A DNA stretch of 53,769 bases from NCBI GenBank assembly GCA_947374225.1, contig CANCAY010000013.1, positions 1 through 53,769 on the forward strand, in the 5' to 3' direction. The translations under genes and the position numbers were made by a program. Of the stretch, positions 1-8,412 are shown one piece after another. Below the pieces are notes generated by a model, which was given only the letters and a program-made list of their open reading frames with translations, did not search any database and had not been told where the DNA came from. The DNA is from Chitinophagaceae bacterium. Lineage in GTDB: Bacteria; Bacteroidota; Bacteroidia; Chitinophagales; Chitinophagaceae. How positions within the stretch are numbered: position 1 is the stretch's first letter; each line of letters opens with the position of its first letter.

Positions 1-23
1 ACGCCTATAAATTTCTATTTAAC

Positions 24-539
24 ATGGCAGTAAAAATGAGACTACAACGTCACGGTAGTAAAAAAAGGCCTTTCTACTTTATAGTAGTGGCTGACGGACG
101 CGCACCAAGAGATGGTAAATTCATCGAAAAAATTGGTACTTACAATCCCCTAACAGTTCCAGCGACAATCAGTTTAGATCGTCAAAAAGCGTTAGAGTGG
201 TTAAACAAAGGAGCACAACCAACTGACACAGTTCACAGAATTTTGTCTTTCAAAGGTGTTCTTTATTTAAAACACTTATTACGTGGAGTTAAATTAGGTT
301 TATTTGACGACGCAACAGCTATGGCTAAGTTCCAAACTTGGTTTGCCGAGCATGAGTCAAATATCGCTAGCAAGACTGATGCACACAAGAAAGCACAAGC
401 TGCTAAGAAAGTGTATGTTCCTATTGTAAAGAAAGTTGCTGAGCCAGTTGTGGAAGCACCTGCTGAGGTAGTTGCAGAAGTAGTAGCTGAAGAAGCTGCT
501 CCCGAAGCGCCTACTGCTGAAACACCAGCTGCTGAATAA
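24..539 (+). CDS. rpsP: 30S ribosomal protein S16
   Basis: Structural protein of the small ribosomal subunit that helps 30S assembly. The first ~85 residues carry the S16 fold, beginning [20 protein letters not shown] and followed by the [20 protein letters not shown] block. At 171 aa it is about twice the usual bacterial length. The excess is a C-terminal tail from about residue 110 that is Lys-rich and then Ala/Glu/Val/Pro-rich, of the low-complexity kind seen on S16 in many Bacteroidota. A strong terminator follows, so rimM is transcribed separately. The ATG is in AT-rich DNA with no Shine-Dalgarno, normal for this phylum. Only 23 bases precede it, so its promoter is mostly outside the window. 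Confidence 0.97.
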   Translation: MAVKMRLQRHGSKKRPFYFIVVADGRAPRDGKFIEKIGTYNPLTVPATISLDRQKALEWLNKGAQPTDTVHRILSFKGVLYLKHLLRGVKLGLFDDATAMAKFQTWFAEHESNIASKTDAHKKAQAAKKVYVPIVKKVAEPVVEAPAEVVAEVVAEEAAPEAPTAETPAAE

Positions 540-567
540 TCTTTACATAGATTAAAATAGCTTTAAA

Positions 568-601
568 AGCCCCGGTTTCCTCTTGGAAGCTGGGGTTTTT
601 T
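568..601 (+). terminator. Rho-independent terminator after rpsP
   Basis: An 11-bp stem (arms 570-580 and 585-595, two G-U pairs, loop TCTT) is followed by six T. It separates rpsP from rimM, which are co-transcribed in many bacteria. Confidence 0.9.
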
Positions 602-602
602 A

Positions 603-630
603 TTGATACAAGTTTAATCAGTTAACTTTG
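603..630 (+). promoter_or_regulatory. Bacteroidota-type promoter of rimM
   Basis: TTG at 603-605, a 17-nt spacer, then TAACTTTG at 623-630, matching the -7 consensus TAnnTTTG. Only four bases separate the box from the rimM ATG, so the transcript should start at or within a few bases of the start codon (leaderless). Confidence 0.7.
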
Positions 631-634
631 TGTC

Positions 635-1159
635 ATGAAAGACTTCATACATATTGGAAAAATTGTTGCCCCACATGGTATCACTGGACATGTTATTTTA
701 GAACATGCTTTAGGAACACAAATTAATTTTAAAGGGGTAGATGCTTTATTTATTGAAAATGCAAAGGATAGTTTTATCCCTTATTTTATACAATCCGCTT
801 CTGCTAAAACTGAAACATTAACCCATGTTCAAATTGAAGGGATTATTAATAGAGAAGCCACCACAATTTTAATGTCTAAGAAAGTTTGGCTACCTCAGGA
901 AGACTTTCAGAAATTGGTAGAAAAGAATGCACCTCTTGCTTTGCTTGGTTATATGGTAAAAGAAGCGGGCAAGGATTTAGGCATTATTAAAGAAGTAATC
1001 GAACAACCACATCAACTATTAGTTACCATTTTATATCAAGGGCAGGAAGCCTATATTCCATTGCATGAAGAAAGTTTAAAAGGAGTTAACCATGCCAAGA
1101 AAACAGTGACAGTTGAATTACCAGACGGCTTACTAGAACTATATACTGAGGGCGCTTAA
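635..1159 (+). CDS. rimM: Ribosome maturation factor RimM
   Basis: Cytoplasmic 30S assembly and 16S processing factor that normally binds S19 in the subunit head. The 174 aa match the family length. The N-terminal RimM beta-barrel opens IHIGKIVAPHGITGHV, and a PRC-barrel follows from about residue 100 (LLGYMVKEAGKDLGIIKEV and the AYIPLHEE segment). It follows rpsP, as in many genomes, but trmD and rplS do not follow; the next gene is a peroxiredoxin. The ATG lies four bases after a -7 box, implying a leaderless mRNA. Confidence 0.95.
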   Translation: MKDFIHIGKIVAPHGITGHVILEHALGTQINFKGVDALFIENAKDSFIPYFIQSASAKTETLTHVQIEGIINREATTILMSKKVWLPQEDFQKLVEKNAPLALLGYMVKEAGKDLGIIKEVIEQPHQLLVTILYQGQEAYIPLHEESLKGVNHAKKTVTVELPDGLLELYTEGA

Positions 1160-1180
1160 TTTTACAACACTTGTAAAATT
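1158..1180. repeat. Perfect 10+3+10 inverted repeat at the rimM stop
   Basis: AATTTTACAA (1158-1167), CAC, TTGTAAAATT (1171-1180). It overlaps the last two bases of the rimM stop codon. It lacks the GC-rich stem and T-run of a normal terminator, so it could be a weak hairpin ending rimM or an operator about 100 bp upstream of the peroxiredoxin gene. Confidence 0.6.
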
Positions 1181-1220
1181 AGACTATTAAAAGTATTTTA
1201 TAAATATTGATAGTAAAAGT

Positions 1221-1251
1221 CTACTAAATTAGTAGGAAATATATATCTTTG
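1221..1251 (+). promoter_or_regulatory. Peroxiredoxin promoter with palindrome
   Basis: The -7 box TATCTTTG lies at 1244-1251, 27 bases before the ATG. Just upstream is the perfect palindrome CTACTAA-A-TTAGTAG (1221-1235). It falls in the spacer region, where a bound repressor or activator would control initiation. Confidence 0.65.
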
Positions 1252-1278
1252 ATTTGAAATTAAATAAAACGAAATAAT

Positions 1279-1914
1279 ATGAGTTTAAGATTAGGGGATA
1301 TTGCTCCCGACTTTAAAGCAAAAACAAGTATTGGTGATATTAGTTTTCATGAATTCTTAGGTGATAGCTGGGGAATTTTATTTTCACACCCTGCAGACTT
1401 TACGCCAGTTTGTACTACCGAATTAGGTAGGACAGCCGCTTTAAAAGAAGAGTTTGCAAAACGCAATGTAAAAGTTTTGGCATTAAGTGTGGATGGTGTT
1501 GAAAGTCATAAAACTTGGATTAGCGACATTAATGAAACACAACATGTAGCGGTGGACTTTCCTATTATTGCAGACGAAGACAAGTCTATCGCACACACAT
1601 ATGATATGATTCATCCAAATGCTTCAGAAACATTTACAGTGAGATCCTTATTTATTATTGGCCCAGATAAAAAAATAAAATTAACACTTACCTATCCAGC
1701 ATCTACAGGAAGAAATTTTGTGGAAGTATTGAGAGTTATTGATTCTTTACAATTAGCTGCTAACTATAGTGTTGCCACTCCAGCCAACTGGAAGGACGGG
1801 GAAGACGTAATAATTGGATTGAATGTTAAAACAGAAGACGCTTTAACTAAATTTCCAAAAGGAGTTGAAATTGTAAAGCCTTATTTACGATATACGCCAC
1901 AACCGAATAAGTAA
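1279..1914 (+). CDS. 1-Cys peroxiredoxin (Prx6-type)
   Basis: Thiol peroxidase that reduces hydrogen peroxide and organic hydroperoxides in the cytoplasm. The active-site block HPADFTPVCTTE gives the peroxidatic Cys45. It is the only cysteine in the 211-aa protein, so no resolving Cys exists in the chain and an external thiol must complete the cycle. The long C-terminal arm (about 160-211, with PANWKDGEDVIIGL) and total length fit the Prx6 subfamily better than AhpC. It is monocistronic, with its own promoter and palindrome upstream and a strong terminator downstream. Confidence 0.95.
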   Translation: MSLRLGDIAPDFKAKTSIGDISFHEFLGDSWGILFSHPADFTPVCTTELGRTAALKEEFAKRNVKVLALSVDGVESHKTWISDINETQHVAVDFPIIADEDKSIAHTYDMIHPNASETFTVRSLFIIGPDKKIKLTLTYPASTGRNFVEVLRVIDSLQLAANYSVATPANWKDGEDVIIGLNVKTEDALTKFPKGVEIVKPYLRYTPQPNK

Positions 1915-1935
1915 ATTATTTTGCCTTTAAATTAA

Positions 1936-1965
1936 ATCCCCTCCAACTTAATGGAGGGGATTTTT
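1936..1965 (+). terminator. Rho-independent terminator after the peroxiredoxin gene
   Basis: Perfect 10-bp stem ATCCCCTCCA (1936-1945) / TGGAGGGGAT (1952-1961) with a six-base loop and T-run. Confidence 0.93.
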
Positions 1966-1994
1966 CGTATATTTAATTTCTAAACATTTTAAAT

Positions 1995-3281
1995 ATGCGT
2001 CGTTTATTATTCACGTTTGTATTGGGCTTAAGTGTTATGTCATTATTTGCTCAAAAAACTTATTTGCATTGTGGTCAATTAATTGACGTTAAGCAATTGC
2101 AGGTTTTAAAACAAAAAACAGTTGTTATTGAAGGCAATAAAATTGTTGATATTATTGACGGTTATGCAAAAGCTGGCGCGTCAGATAAGACAATCGATTT
2201 AAAATCTAGTACAGTAATGCCTGGACTAATGGACATGCACGTGCATATTGAAAGTGAAACGAGTCCAAGTCATTATTTAGACGAGTTTACGATGAATACG
2301 TCAGATGCTGCATTAGCGGCTGTACCTATTGCGAATACTACTTTGATGGCAGGATTTACTTCTGTGCGTGATATGGGTGGCTCAGGTGCCAATATTTCAT
2401 TAAGAAAAGCAATTCAAAAAGGATATGTAGTGGGCCCCAGAATTTATACTGCAGGAAAAGCGATCGCTACAACCGGTGGCCATGCGGATCCTACAAGTGG
2501 ATATAGAGAAGATTTGATGGGAGATCCAGGTCCAAAAGAGGGGGTAATAAATGGGGTAGCTGATGCCTATAAAGCAGTGCGACAAAGATATAAGGAAGGA
2601 AGTGATGTGATAAAAATTACTGCGACTGGTGGGGTGTTGAGTATGTCAGCGAATGGTCAAAACTCGCAGTTCACCGAGGAAGAAGTAAGAGCGATTGTAG
2701 CAGCAGCAAAAGATTATGGCTTTAAAGTGGCAGCCCATAGTCATGGTGCGGAAGGAATGAAGCGAGCTATTAAAGCAGGTGTTAATTCAATTGAACATGG
2801 TACATTGATGGACGACGAAGTATATCCTTTAATGAAACAGTACGGCACTTATTTAGTGCCAACTATTATTGCGGGTCGTTCTTCTATGGACTCTGCAAAA
2901 ATTCCTGGTTATTTTCCACCAATGGTGGCTAAGAAAGCTTTAGAAATTGGACCAAAAAGTCAAAAGAATTTTGCTAGAGCTTATAAAGAAGGTGTGAAAA
3001 TTGCTTTTGGAACAGACGCTGGAGTTTACCAACATGGTAAAAACTGGTTGGAGTTTAAATATATGGAAGAAGCAGGTATGCCTGTAATTGAAGCGATTCA
3101 ATCTGCTACATGGAGTGCCGCAGACTTAATGGGTACGCAAGCAATATTGGGAAGTATTGAAAAAAATAAATTAGCAGATATCATTGCAGTGCCAGGCGAT
3201 CCTACTAAAAATGTAGACTTTATGGGTCAAGTAAATTTTGTAATGAAAGACGGTGTGATTTATAAGTCAGTAGTTAAATAG
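1995..3281 (+). CDS. Secreted amidohydrolase (Xaa-Pro dipeptidase / imidazolonepropionase-like)
   Basis: Metal-dependent hydrolase of the amidohydrolase superfamily, 428 aa. Residues 1-20 form a signal peptide ending LFAQ, so it acts outside the cytoplasm. Metal ligands are visible: His82 and His84 (DMHVHIES), Lys207 as the probable carboxylated lysine (VIKITATGG), His248 (AAHSHG), His268 (IEHGT) and Asp341 (FGTDAG). The overall pattern is that of the secreted dipeptidase/prolidase-like subgroup. The substrate cannot be read from sequence. It converges on the rluA-type gene with only six bases between the stops and no evident terminator. Confidence 0.88.
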   Translation: MRRLLFTFVLGLSVMSLFAQKTYLHCGQLIDVKQLQVLKQKTVVIEGNKIVDIIDGYAKAGASDKTIDLKSSTVMPGLMDMHVHIESETSPSHYLDEFTMNTSDAALAAVPIANTTLMAGFTSVRDMGGSGANISLRKAIQKGYVVGPRIYTAGKAIATTGGHADPTSGYREDLMGDPGPKEGVINGVADAYKAVRQRYKEGSDVIKITATGGVLSMSANGQNSQFTEEEVRAIVAAAKDYGFKVAAHSHGAEGMKRAIKAGVNSIEHGTLMDDEVYPLMKQYGTYLVPTIIAGRSSMDSAKIPGYFPPMVAKKALEIGPKSQKNFARAYKEGVKIAFGTDAGVYQHGKNWLEFKYMEEAGMPVIEAIQSATWSAADLMGTQAILGSIEKNKLADIIAVPGDPTKNVDFMGQVNFVMKDGVIYKSVVK

Positions 3282-3287
3282 GAAGCA

Positions 3288-3995
3288 TTAAGCATTCCAT
3301 TTATCCAACTGCTTTAAAGTAGCAGTAACATCTTTAGGTAAAGGGGCTTCAAAATGGAGCCCTTTTCCTTTATACTCAAATGCAATACTTGCAGCATGCA
3401 ATGCATGTCTAGCAAGCAAAGGGCGTTCTTCTTCCTCCGCTTTGCTTAGTTTGAAATTCTTTTTCTTTATTGAAGACAGCATTAATTTTTCTCCGTCGCC
3501 ATATAATTCGTCTGCGACAATAGGATGTCCAATTTGTTGGGCATGCACTCTAATCTGGTGCGTTCTTCCTGTATGAATCTGAAAGGAAACTAAAGTGTAA
3601 TGTTTGTAATACTTAATTACTTCATAAGTAGTCAATGCGACTTTTCCTTTAGCATGAGTAATCATCTTGCCCTTTTTGACAGGATGTTCCATGATTGATT
3701 GGTCAATAGTTCCTTCCTGCGGGGTGCGCCCAATTACCAATCCAATATATTTTTTTATAATAGTTCTACCTTCAAAGAGTTCGCTTAATAATTTGTGCGC
3801 AGCTTCATGCTTTGCGAAAATAATAAGTCCACTAGTTAATTTATCTAAACGGTGTACCGTAAAAATACTTCCGTATTTTTCAATCAACATGGACTTTAAA
3901 GAATGTTCTTTTCCAAATCTATCTGGAATACTTAACAAGCCTGCTGGCTTATTTAAAACGATCATATCCTCGTCTTCAAAAATAATATCTAGCAT
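3288..3995 (-). CDS. RluA-family pseudouridine synthase
   Basis: Isomerises specific uridines in rRNA or tRNA to pseudouridine. The catalytic motif HRLDKLTSG places the essential Asp at residue 51, and GRTHQIRVHAQQIGHPI is the conserved RluA-family block. At 235 aa it lacks an N-terminal S4 domain, resembling short RluA/TruC-like enzymes. Its ATG directly abuts the stop codon of the upstream pseudouridine synthase gene (zero spacing), so the two are probably translationally coupled. The target uridine is unknown. Confidence 0.92.
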   Translation of the reverse strand: MLDIIFEDEDMIVLNKPAGLLSIPDRFGKEHSLKSMLIEKYGSIFTVHRLDKLTSGLIIFAKHEAAHKLLSELFEGRTIIKKYIGLVIGRTPQEGTIDQSIMEHPVKKGKMITHAKGKVALTTYEVIKYYKHYTLVSFQIHTGRTHQIRVHAQQIGHPIVADELYGDGEKLMLSSIKKKNFKLSKAEEEERPLLARHALHAASIAFEYKGKGLHFEAPLPKDVTATLKQLDKWNA

Positions 3996-5174
3996 TTAAA
4001 CGTTCGCTTTTCTTGTAAATGATTTGTTCAAGAACTTCAATTGTCTTACTTCTTTTTCAGCCAAGAAACGCCATTTACCGCGATCCACATTTTTCTTAGT
4101 TAGGTTGGCAAACATAACTCTATCCAAATGTCTTACATCGTATCCTAAATGCTCAAATATTCTTCTTACAATTCTATTTCTTCCACTATGTATTTCAATT
4201 CCAATTACATTCTTAGAAGTATTAGATAAATAACTTACCGCGTCGGCTTTGATAAATCCATCCTCTAAGTCCACTCCAATAGCAATCGCTTCCATGTCGG
4301 CTTTTGTTACAGGTTTGTCCAAAGTAACTTCATATATTTTTTTAATCTCGTAGGAAGGGTGCGTTAATTTTTGAGCTAAGTCACCGTCATTCGTCAAGAT
4401 CAAAACGCCTGTCGTATTTCTATCCAAACGACCTACAGGGAACATTCTTTGTGTAGTCGCATTTTTGATAATATCTAAAACCGTTTTTCTTCCTTCTGGG
4501 TCACTTGCAGTACAGATATAGTCCTTAGGTTTATTTAAAAGGATATAAACAGGAGTAACTTGTAATTGCAACACTTTTCCCTTTAATCTTACTACGTCCT
4601 TATATTGAACCTTATAACCTGGTTCTAATACCGTGTCACCGTTTACGGTAACATGGCCTGATTTTACTAATTCAGCAGCTTCTCTTCTACCACAAGTTCC
4701 AGCATGTGCAATGTATTTATTCAATGGCATTTGCTCATGTGGCATTTCTACATTGGCTGTAACTTTTCCAATGCTTGCTGTTCTTTTTGCGTCTGCGCGG
4801 TCCATTGACTCTGGCGTTCTTTTAGAAGCAGCTAGTCTTGGAGAACCTACACCTGCAGTTTTTTTGAACTCGCCATATTTTGCTGGCGTTTCGTCCTGGG
4901 ATTTTGCAGGAGCACTTTTAGCTCTTAAAGGGATAGAATATTTTGGAGGGCCTGTTACGAATTCTTTTTTAGCATAAGCGCCTCTCTTATTGTTTCCAAC
5001 TGGCTCTACTGCGATACCTCTTTCTTTATCTTTCTTTCTTTGACGTGCAGCTTCTCCTGCAGCTCTTGAATCTGCTTTTGCTTTTTTCTTTTCTTGTCTA
5101 TATTCTTCTTTAACTGCGCTGCCTTTTTTAGCATTCGCAAACTTGTCAAAGTTGTCAGATCTTTTCTTGTTCAT
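3996..5174 (-). CDS. RsuA/RluB/RluE/RluF-family pseudouridine synthase with long basic N-terminus
   Basis: rRNA pseudouridine synthase. Residues ~149-197 form an S4 RNA-binding domain (PLNKYIAHAGTCGRREAAEL, then VNGDTV). The catalytic domain has VGRLDRNTTGVLILTNDGDL with catalytic Asp251 and ends with the SGRNRIVRRIFEHLGYDV block typical of the RsuA branch; RluB is the likeliest role. The first ~148 residues are a Lys/Ala/Arg-rich low-complexity extension, probably disordered and RNA-binding. It is first of a coupled pair with the RluA-type gene and lies just downstream of rlmN on the same strand. Confidence 0.92.
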   Translation of the reverse strand: MNKKRSDNFDKFANAKKGSAVKEEYRQEKKKAKADSRAAGEAARQRKKDKERGIAVEPVGNNKRGAYAKKEFVTGPPKYSIPLRAKSAPAKSQDETPAKYGEFKKTAGVGSPRLAASKRTPESMDRADAKRTASIGKVTANVEMPHEQMPLNKYIAHAGTCGRREAAELVKSGHVTVNGDTVLEPGYKVQYKDVVRLKGKVLQLQVTPVYILLNKPKDYICTASDPEGRKTVLDIIKNATTQRMFPVGRLDRNTTGVLILTNDGDLAQKLTHPSYEIKKIYEVTLDKPVTKADMEAIAIGVDLEDGFIKADAVSYLSNTSKNVIGIEIHSGRNRIVRRIFEHLGYDVRHLDRVMFANLTKKNVDRGKWRFLAEKEVRQLKFLNKSFTRKANV

Positions 5175-5205
5175 AGCCCTATTTAGTTATATTATGCTTG
5201 GCGCA

Positions 5206-6249
5206 TTAAGCTTTATTAGCCAATTGGCCACAAGCTGCGTCAATATCTTTTCCTCTGCTTCTTCTTACTCTCACGTTCACTCTGTTCTTTTGTAAAATTT
5301 CTACAAAACGCTCAAAGCCTTCTTCGTCAGGTTTATCAAAGCCAAAATTGTCTACTGAATTGTATTCAATAATGTTGATTAAATCAGCAGGTACTTGTCT
5401 GTAAATTTTTGTTAGTTCTTCAGCGTCTTTTTCAGTGTCATTGAAGTCCTTAAATAAGATATATTCAAATGAAATTTCTGTACCCGTCTTTTTATAAAAA
5501 TAGTTCAAAGCTTCAATAAGCGATTTGATATTATTACTTTCATTGATAGGCATTACCTCGTTACGCTTTTTGTCGTTTGGAGCATGCAATGAAACAGCCA
5601 ATTTGAATTTAACACCGTCGTCTCCTAATTGTCTAATTTGTTTAACCAAACCAGCAGTAGAAACGGTAATACGTTTTGGACTCATTCCTAAACCGTCCGG
5701 AGAAGTTATTTTCTCCACCGCTTTCAACAAATTATGATAGTTCATTAATGGCTCACCCATTCCCATGAATACAATATTGCTCAAATGTTTTTCGTGTGCA
5801 GCTTCACTTTGTTGATTGATATAAACTACTTGGTCATATATTTCATCAAAATTCAAATTTCTCTTACGCTCCATTGTTCCTGTTGCGCAAAATTTGCAAC
5901 TCAAACTACAGCCTATTTGAGAAGACACACAGGCAGTTTTACGCTCAGAAGTAGGAATTAATACCCCTTCGATCATAAAGTCGTCATATGTTTTAAACCT
6001 TGTTTTCAAGGTTCCGTCCTCACTTTGTTGCGTGGTATTAATTTGAAGCGCTGGTAATGAAAATTCAGCTTCTAATTGCTTACGCAGGTCCTTACTCAAA
6101 TCGGTCATTTCCGCAAAGCTATGGGCATGTTTTTGCCATAACCAGTCCACGATTTGTTTCACCCTAAACGGTCTTTCGCCTATAATTCCTATAAAGCGTT
6201 CAATTTCAGACACTTCTACGTGTCTTATATTCGGTCTACTCTTCTCCAT
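5206..6249 (-). CDS. rlmN: 23S rRNA (adenine2503-C2)- / tRNA (adenine37-C2)-methyltransferase RlmN
   Basis: Radical SAM enzyme methylating A2503 of 23S rRNA and, in characterised members, A37 of tRNAs. The cluster motif CSLSCKFC gives Cys114, Cys118 and Cys121. Cys107 (ACVSS) and the C-terminal Cys340 (AACGQL) match the conserved cysteine pair of the ping-pong mechanism. The GMGEPLMNY SAM-binding segment is present. An in-frame start lies upstream at 6282, but a -7 box at 6254-6261 falls between the two, so the ATG at 6249 (347 aa) is chosen. It heads a run of three rRNA-modification genes. Confidence 0.95.
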   Translation of the reverse strand: MEKSRPNIRHVEVSEIERFIGIIGERPFRVKQIVDWLWQKHAHSFAEMTDLSKDLRKQLEAEFSLPALQINTTQQSEDGTLKTRFKTYDDFMIEGVLIPTSERKTACVSSQIGCSLSCKFCATGTMERKRNLNFDEIYDQVVYINQQSEAAHEKHLSNIVFMGMGEPLMNYHNLLKAVEKITSPDGLGMSPKRITVSTAGLVKQIRQLGDDGVKFKLAVSLHAPNDKKRNEVMPINESNNIKSLIEALNYFYKKTGTEISFEYILFKDFNDTEKDAEELTKIYRQVPADLINIIEYNSVDNFGFDKPDEEGFERFVEILQKNRVNVRVRRSRGKDIDAACGQLANKA

Positions 6250-6253
6250 GGTG

Positions 6254-6261
6254 CAAAGATA
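6254..6261 (-). promoter_or_regulatory. -7 box of the rlmN promoter
   Basis: TATCTTTG on the minus strand, an exact TAnnTTTG match, four bases before the rlmN ATG. It predicts a leaderless or near-leaderless mRNA. I saw no clear TTG -33 element. Confidence 0.7.
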
Positions 6262-6355
6262 CTTCATAAGCTTTGCTTGCATTTATTTAATTTCTTTTGC
6301 GGAATACTTAAATCTGTTTACATTCAATATTCAAATAAACCAACAAATTGCTCTT

Positions 6356-6724
6356 ATGAAAAAGACACTATTTTTAGCCGTGATGTTTATGGGTATTATT
6401 ATGACCGTAAATGCGCAAGAAAGCCCCTTAAAAGCCTATATCGGCAAATACACTTTCGCGGCAGGTAGTCCAGTAGCGGAAGTGACAATTACTTTGGAAG
6501 ACACTGCTTTGATTGTGAACTCTGCAATGGGTTCGACTGCAATTGAAAAGAAAGGTACAGACACTTTTTATTTAGCACAATATGACGCAAGTGTTGTGTT
6601 TAAAAGAGACGCTTCTAATGTGGTAACCGAAGTTGCCATTATGGTACAAGGCATGGAATTAGTGGGCAAAAAAGAAGCCATTCCTGCTGTTGCTACAAAG
6701 GAAGAATTATTTTTTCTTAACTAA
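6356..6724 (+). CDS. Small secreted DUF3471-like protein
   Basis: A 122-aa protein of unknown function. The start at 6356 gives a clean signal peptide (MKKTLFLAVMFMGIIMTVNA then QE). The frame stays open upstream to 6248, but that stretch overlaps the rlmN promoter and has no signal-like features. The mature part (GKYTFAAGSPVAEVTITLED ... VVFKRDA) resembles the small beta-barrel DUF3471-type domain often fused to serine beta-lactamase-like proteins, here standing alone. It converges with hisS and overlaps its 3' end by 8 bp. Confidence 0.75.
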   Translation: MKKTLFLAVMFMGIIMTVNAQESPLKAYIGKYTFAAGSPVAEVTITLEDTALIVNSAMGSTAIEKKGTDTFYLAQYDASVVFKRDASNVVTEVAIMVQGMELVGKKEAIPAVATKEELFFLN

Positions 6725-8084
6725 AGAAATTCGCCAAAGCTTCAAATGCAATAGTAGATTGATTACCTGTATTTAGGTTTTTAACCGTGCATTGCTGTTG
6801 TGCTAATTCTTCGGATCCGATGATTACAATATTTTGAATATTTTTTTTCTCGGCATATTTAAATTGCTTGTCAAATTTGCTCTTCTCAGGGTAAATTTCG
6901 CAAGCAATTTTTTTGTTTCTTAAAGCCGTCATTTGTAAATATGCTGCTTTAGATTCTGCTTCGCCTAAATTAAAAAACAACACCTGTGTAGTGGATTCAA
7001 TAGTAGCAGGAAATAATTGCTTTTCTTCCAATACATCATAGATACGATCCACGCCAAAGCTAATGCCAACGCCAGGTATATTGGGTACGCCAAATAAACT
7101 AGTAAGGTCATTGTAACGTCCACCACCACCAATGCTTCCCATTTGAGCGTCCAATGCTTTTACTTCAAAAATTAATCCTGTATAATAATTTAAACCTCTT
7201 GCTAAAGTAAAGTCGGCCACTAAATGTTTTGCCATTCCTGTTGCTTCGTGATAGTCTAAAACAAAATTTAATTCTTCTATTCCCTTTTGTCCATTTTCGT
7301 TGTCGCCTAATAAAGTTTTTAATTGATTTATTTTTTCAATATTTGTTCCGCTAATATTTAAATATTGTGCAACTATATCTTGTTGTTGTTCACTAAAGCC
7401 TTTATTATTTAATTCCTCTTTTACTTTTTCCCATCCAATTTTATCCAATTTATCAATGGCAATAGTTAGGTCAATCATTTTGTCTTCTCCACCACACACT
7501 TGTGCTAATCCCAATAAAATCTTTCTATTATTAATTTTAATTTCAACTGGCAATTGTAATTTTTCAAAGGCAGTTACATAGATAGCAATAAGGTCAACTT
7601 CGTTTAGCAAACTTTCACTGCCAACAATGTCTGCATCGCATTGATAAAATTCACGGTATCTGCCTTTTTGAGGTCGGTCTGCACGCCAAACGGGTTGAAT
7701 TTGATATCGTTTATAAGGAAAGGTAAGTGCGCCGTGATTCATGGCTACAAAACGAGCAAATGGGATGGTTAAATCGTATCTCAAAGCTCTTTCTGTAATT
7801 GCTGTACTACTCTTGCCTTGGGTAATTTTCTCAAATCCTGCTTGTACCTGTTCGGTTTTAGTAGGATTGTCTAAGCCATTATTTAAAATTTTGAAAATAA
7901 GCTTATCGCCTTCCTCTCCGTATTTCCCCATTAAAGTATCCAGATTTTCCATTGCAGGAGTCTCAAGTGGTTGAAAACCAAATGTTTCAAACACAGAACG
8001 GATAGTCTGGAATATATATTGACGCTTTTGAACGGTTGCAGCATTAAAATCTCGGGTGCCTTGTGGAAGAGAAGGTTTACTCAT
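6717..8084 (-). CDS. hisS: Histidine-tRNA ligase
   Basis: Charges tRNA-His with histidine in the cytoplasm. Class II aaRS signatures are present: the N-terminal SLPQGTRDF, motif 2 region PVWRADRPQKGRYREFYQCD, the HisRS block LARGLNYYTGLIFEV and GSIGGGGRYNDL, followed by a C-terminal anticodon-binding domain. The preferred ATG at 8084 gives 455 aa. The upstream in-frame codon at 8102 lies within the -7 box and should not be transcribed. Confidence 0.97.
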   Translation of the reverse strand: MSKPSLPQGTRDFNAATVQKRQYIFQTIRSVFETFGFQPLETPAMENLDTLMGKYGEEGDKLIFKILNNGLDNPTKTEQVQAGFEKITQGKSSTAITERALRYDLTIPFARFVAMNHGALTFPYKRYQIQPVWRADRPQKGRYREFYQCDADIVGSESLLNEVDLIAIYVTAFEKLQLPVEIKINNRKILLGLAQVCGGEDKMIDLTIAIDKLDKIGWEKVKEELNNKGFSEQQQDIVAQYLNISGTNIEKINQLKTLLGDNENGQKGIEELNFVLDYHEATGMAKHLVADFTLARGLNYYTGLIFEVKALDAQMGSIGGGGRYNDLTSLFGVPNIPGVGISFGVDRIYDVLEEKQLFPATIESTTQVLFFNLGEAESKAAYLQMTALRNKKIACEIYPEKSKFDKQFKYAEKKNIQNIVIIGSEELAQQQCTVKNLNTGNQSTIAFEALANFFS

Positions 8085-8101
8085 GCAGTGAATTTTGGTC
8101 A

Positions 8102-8109
8102 CAAAGATA
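8102..8109 (-). promoter_or_regulatory. -7 box of the hisS promoter
   Basis: TATCTTTG on the minus strand, 17 bases before the hisS ATG. It sets the start choice for hisS. Confidence 0.65.
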
Positions 8110-8167
8110 AATTTTTAAATGCATCCTATATTAATTGTTTAAATTGCTTTGCAAAAAACTAGTAAAC

Positions 8168-8395
8168 ATGCAAGAAAGAGAGCGTTCGGAGCGAACTTAT
8201 CGCGTTTTTAGAAGGATTTACGATTTTTCCATGGCTTCATTGATTCTGGGAGCTGGATTTCTAATGTTGGGGGCTAAATGGTTTAAAGTAGACCAGGTAT
8301 TGAATATTGACGCAACTTTCCGATATATGTTTGGAGGAATGTGTATGTTATATGGCGGCTTTAGGCTGTATAGAGGTTTCAAACAGGACTATTAA
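8168..8395 (+). CDS. Small two-helix membrane protein
   Basis: A 75-aa protein of unknown function starting MQERERSERTYRVFRRIYDF. Two hydrophobic segments (about residues 20-37 and 51-65, the latter GGMCMLYGGFRLY) suggest a small inner-membrane protein with charged N- and C-termini. It ends 17 bases before the PstS-like lipoprotein gene on the same strand, so the two probably form an operon with the TPR gene. The ATG at 8168 is preferred to one 33 bases upstream because the extra 11 residues look non-native. Confidence 0.65.
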   Translation: MQERERSERTYRVFRRIYDFSMASLILGAGFLMLGAKWFKVDQVLNIDATFRYMFGGMCMLYGGFRLYRGFKQDY

Positions 8396-8412
8396 CCTTA
8401 AAATTTTAAATT

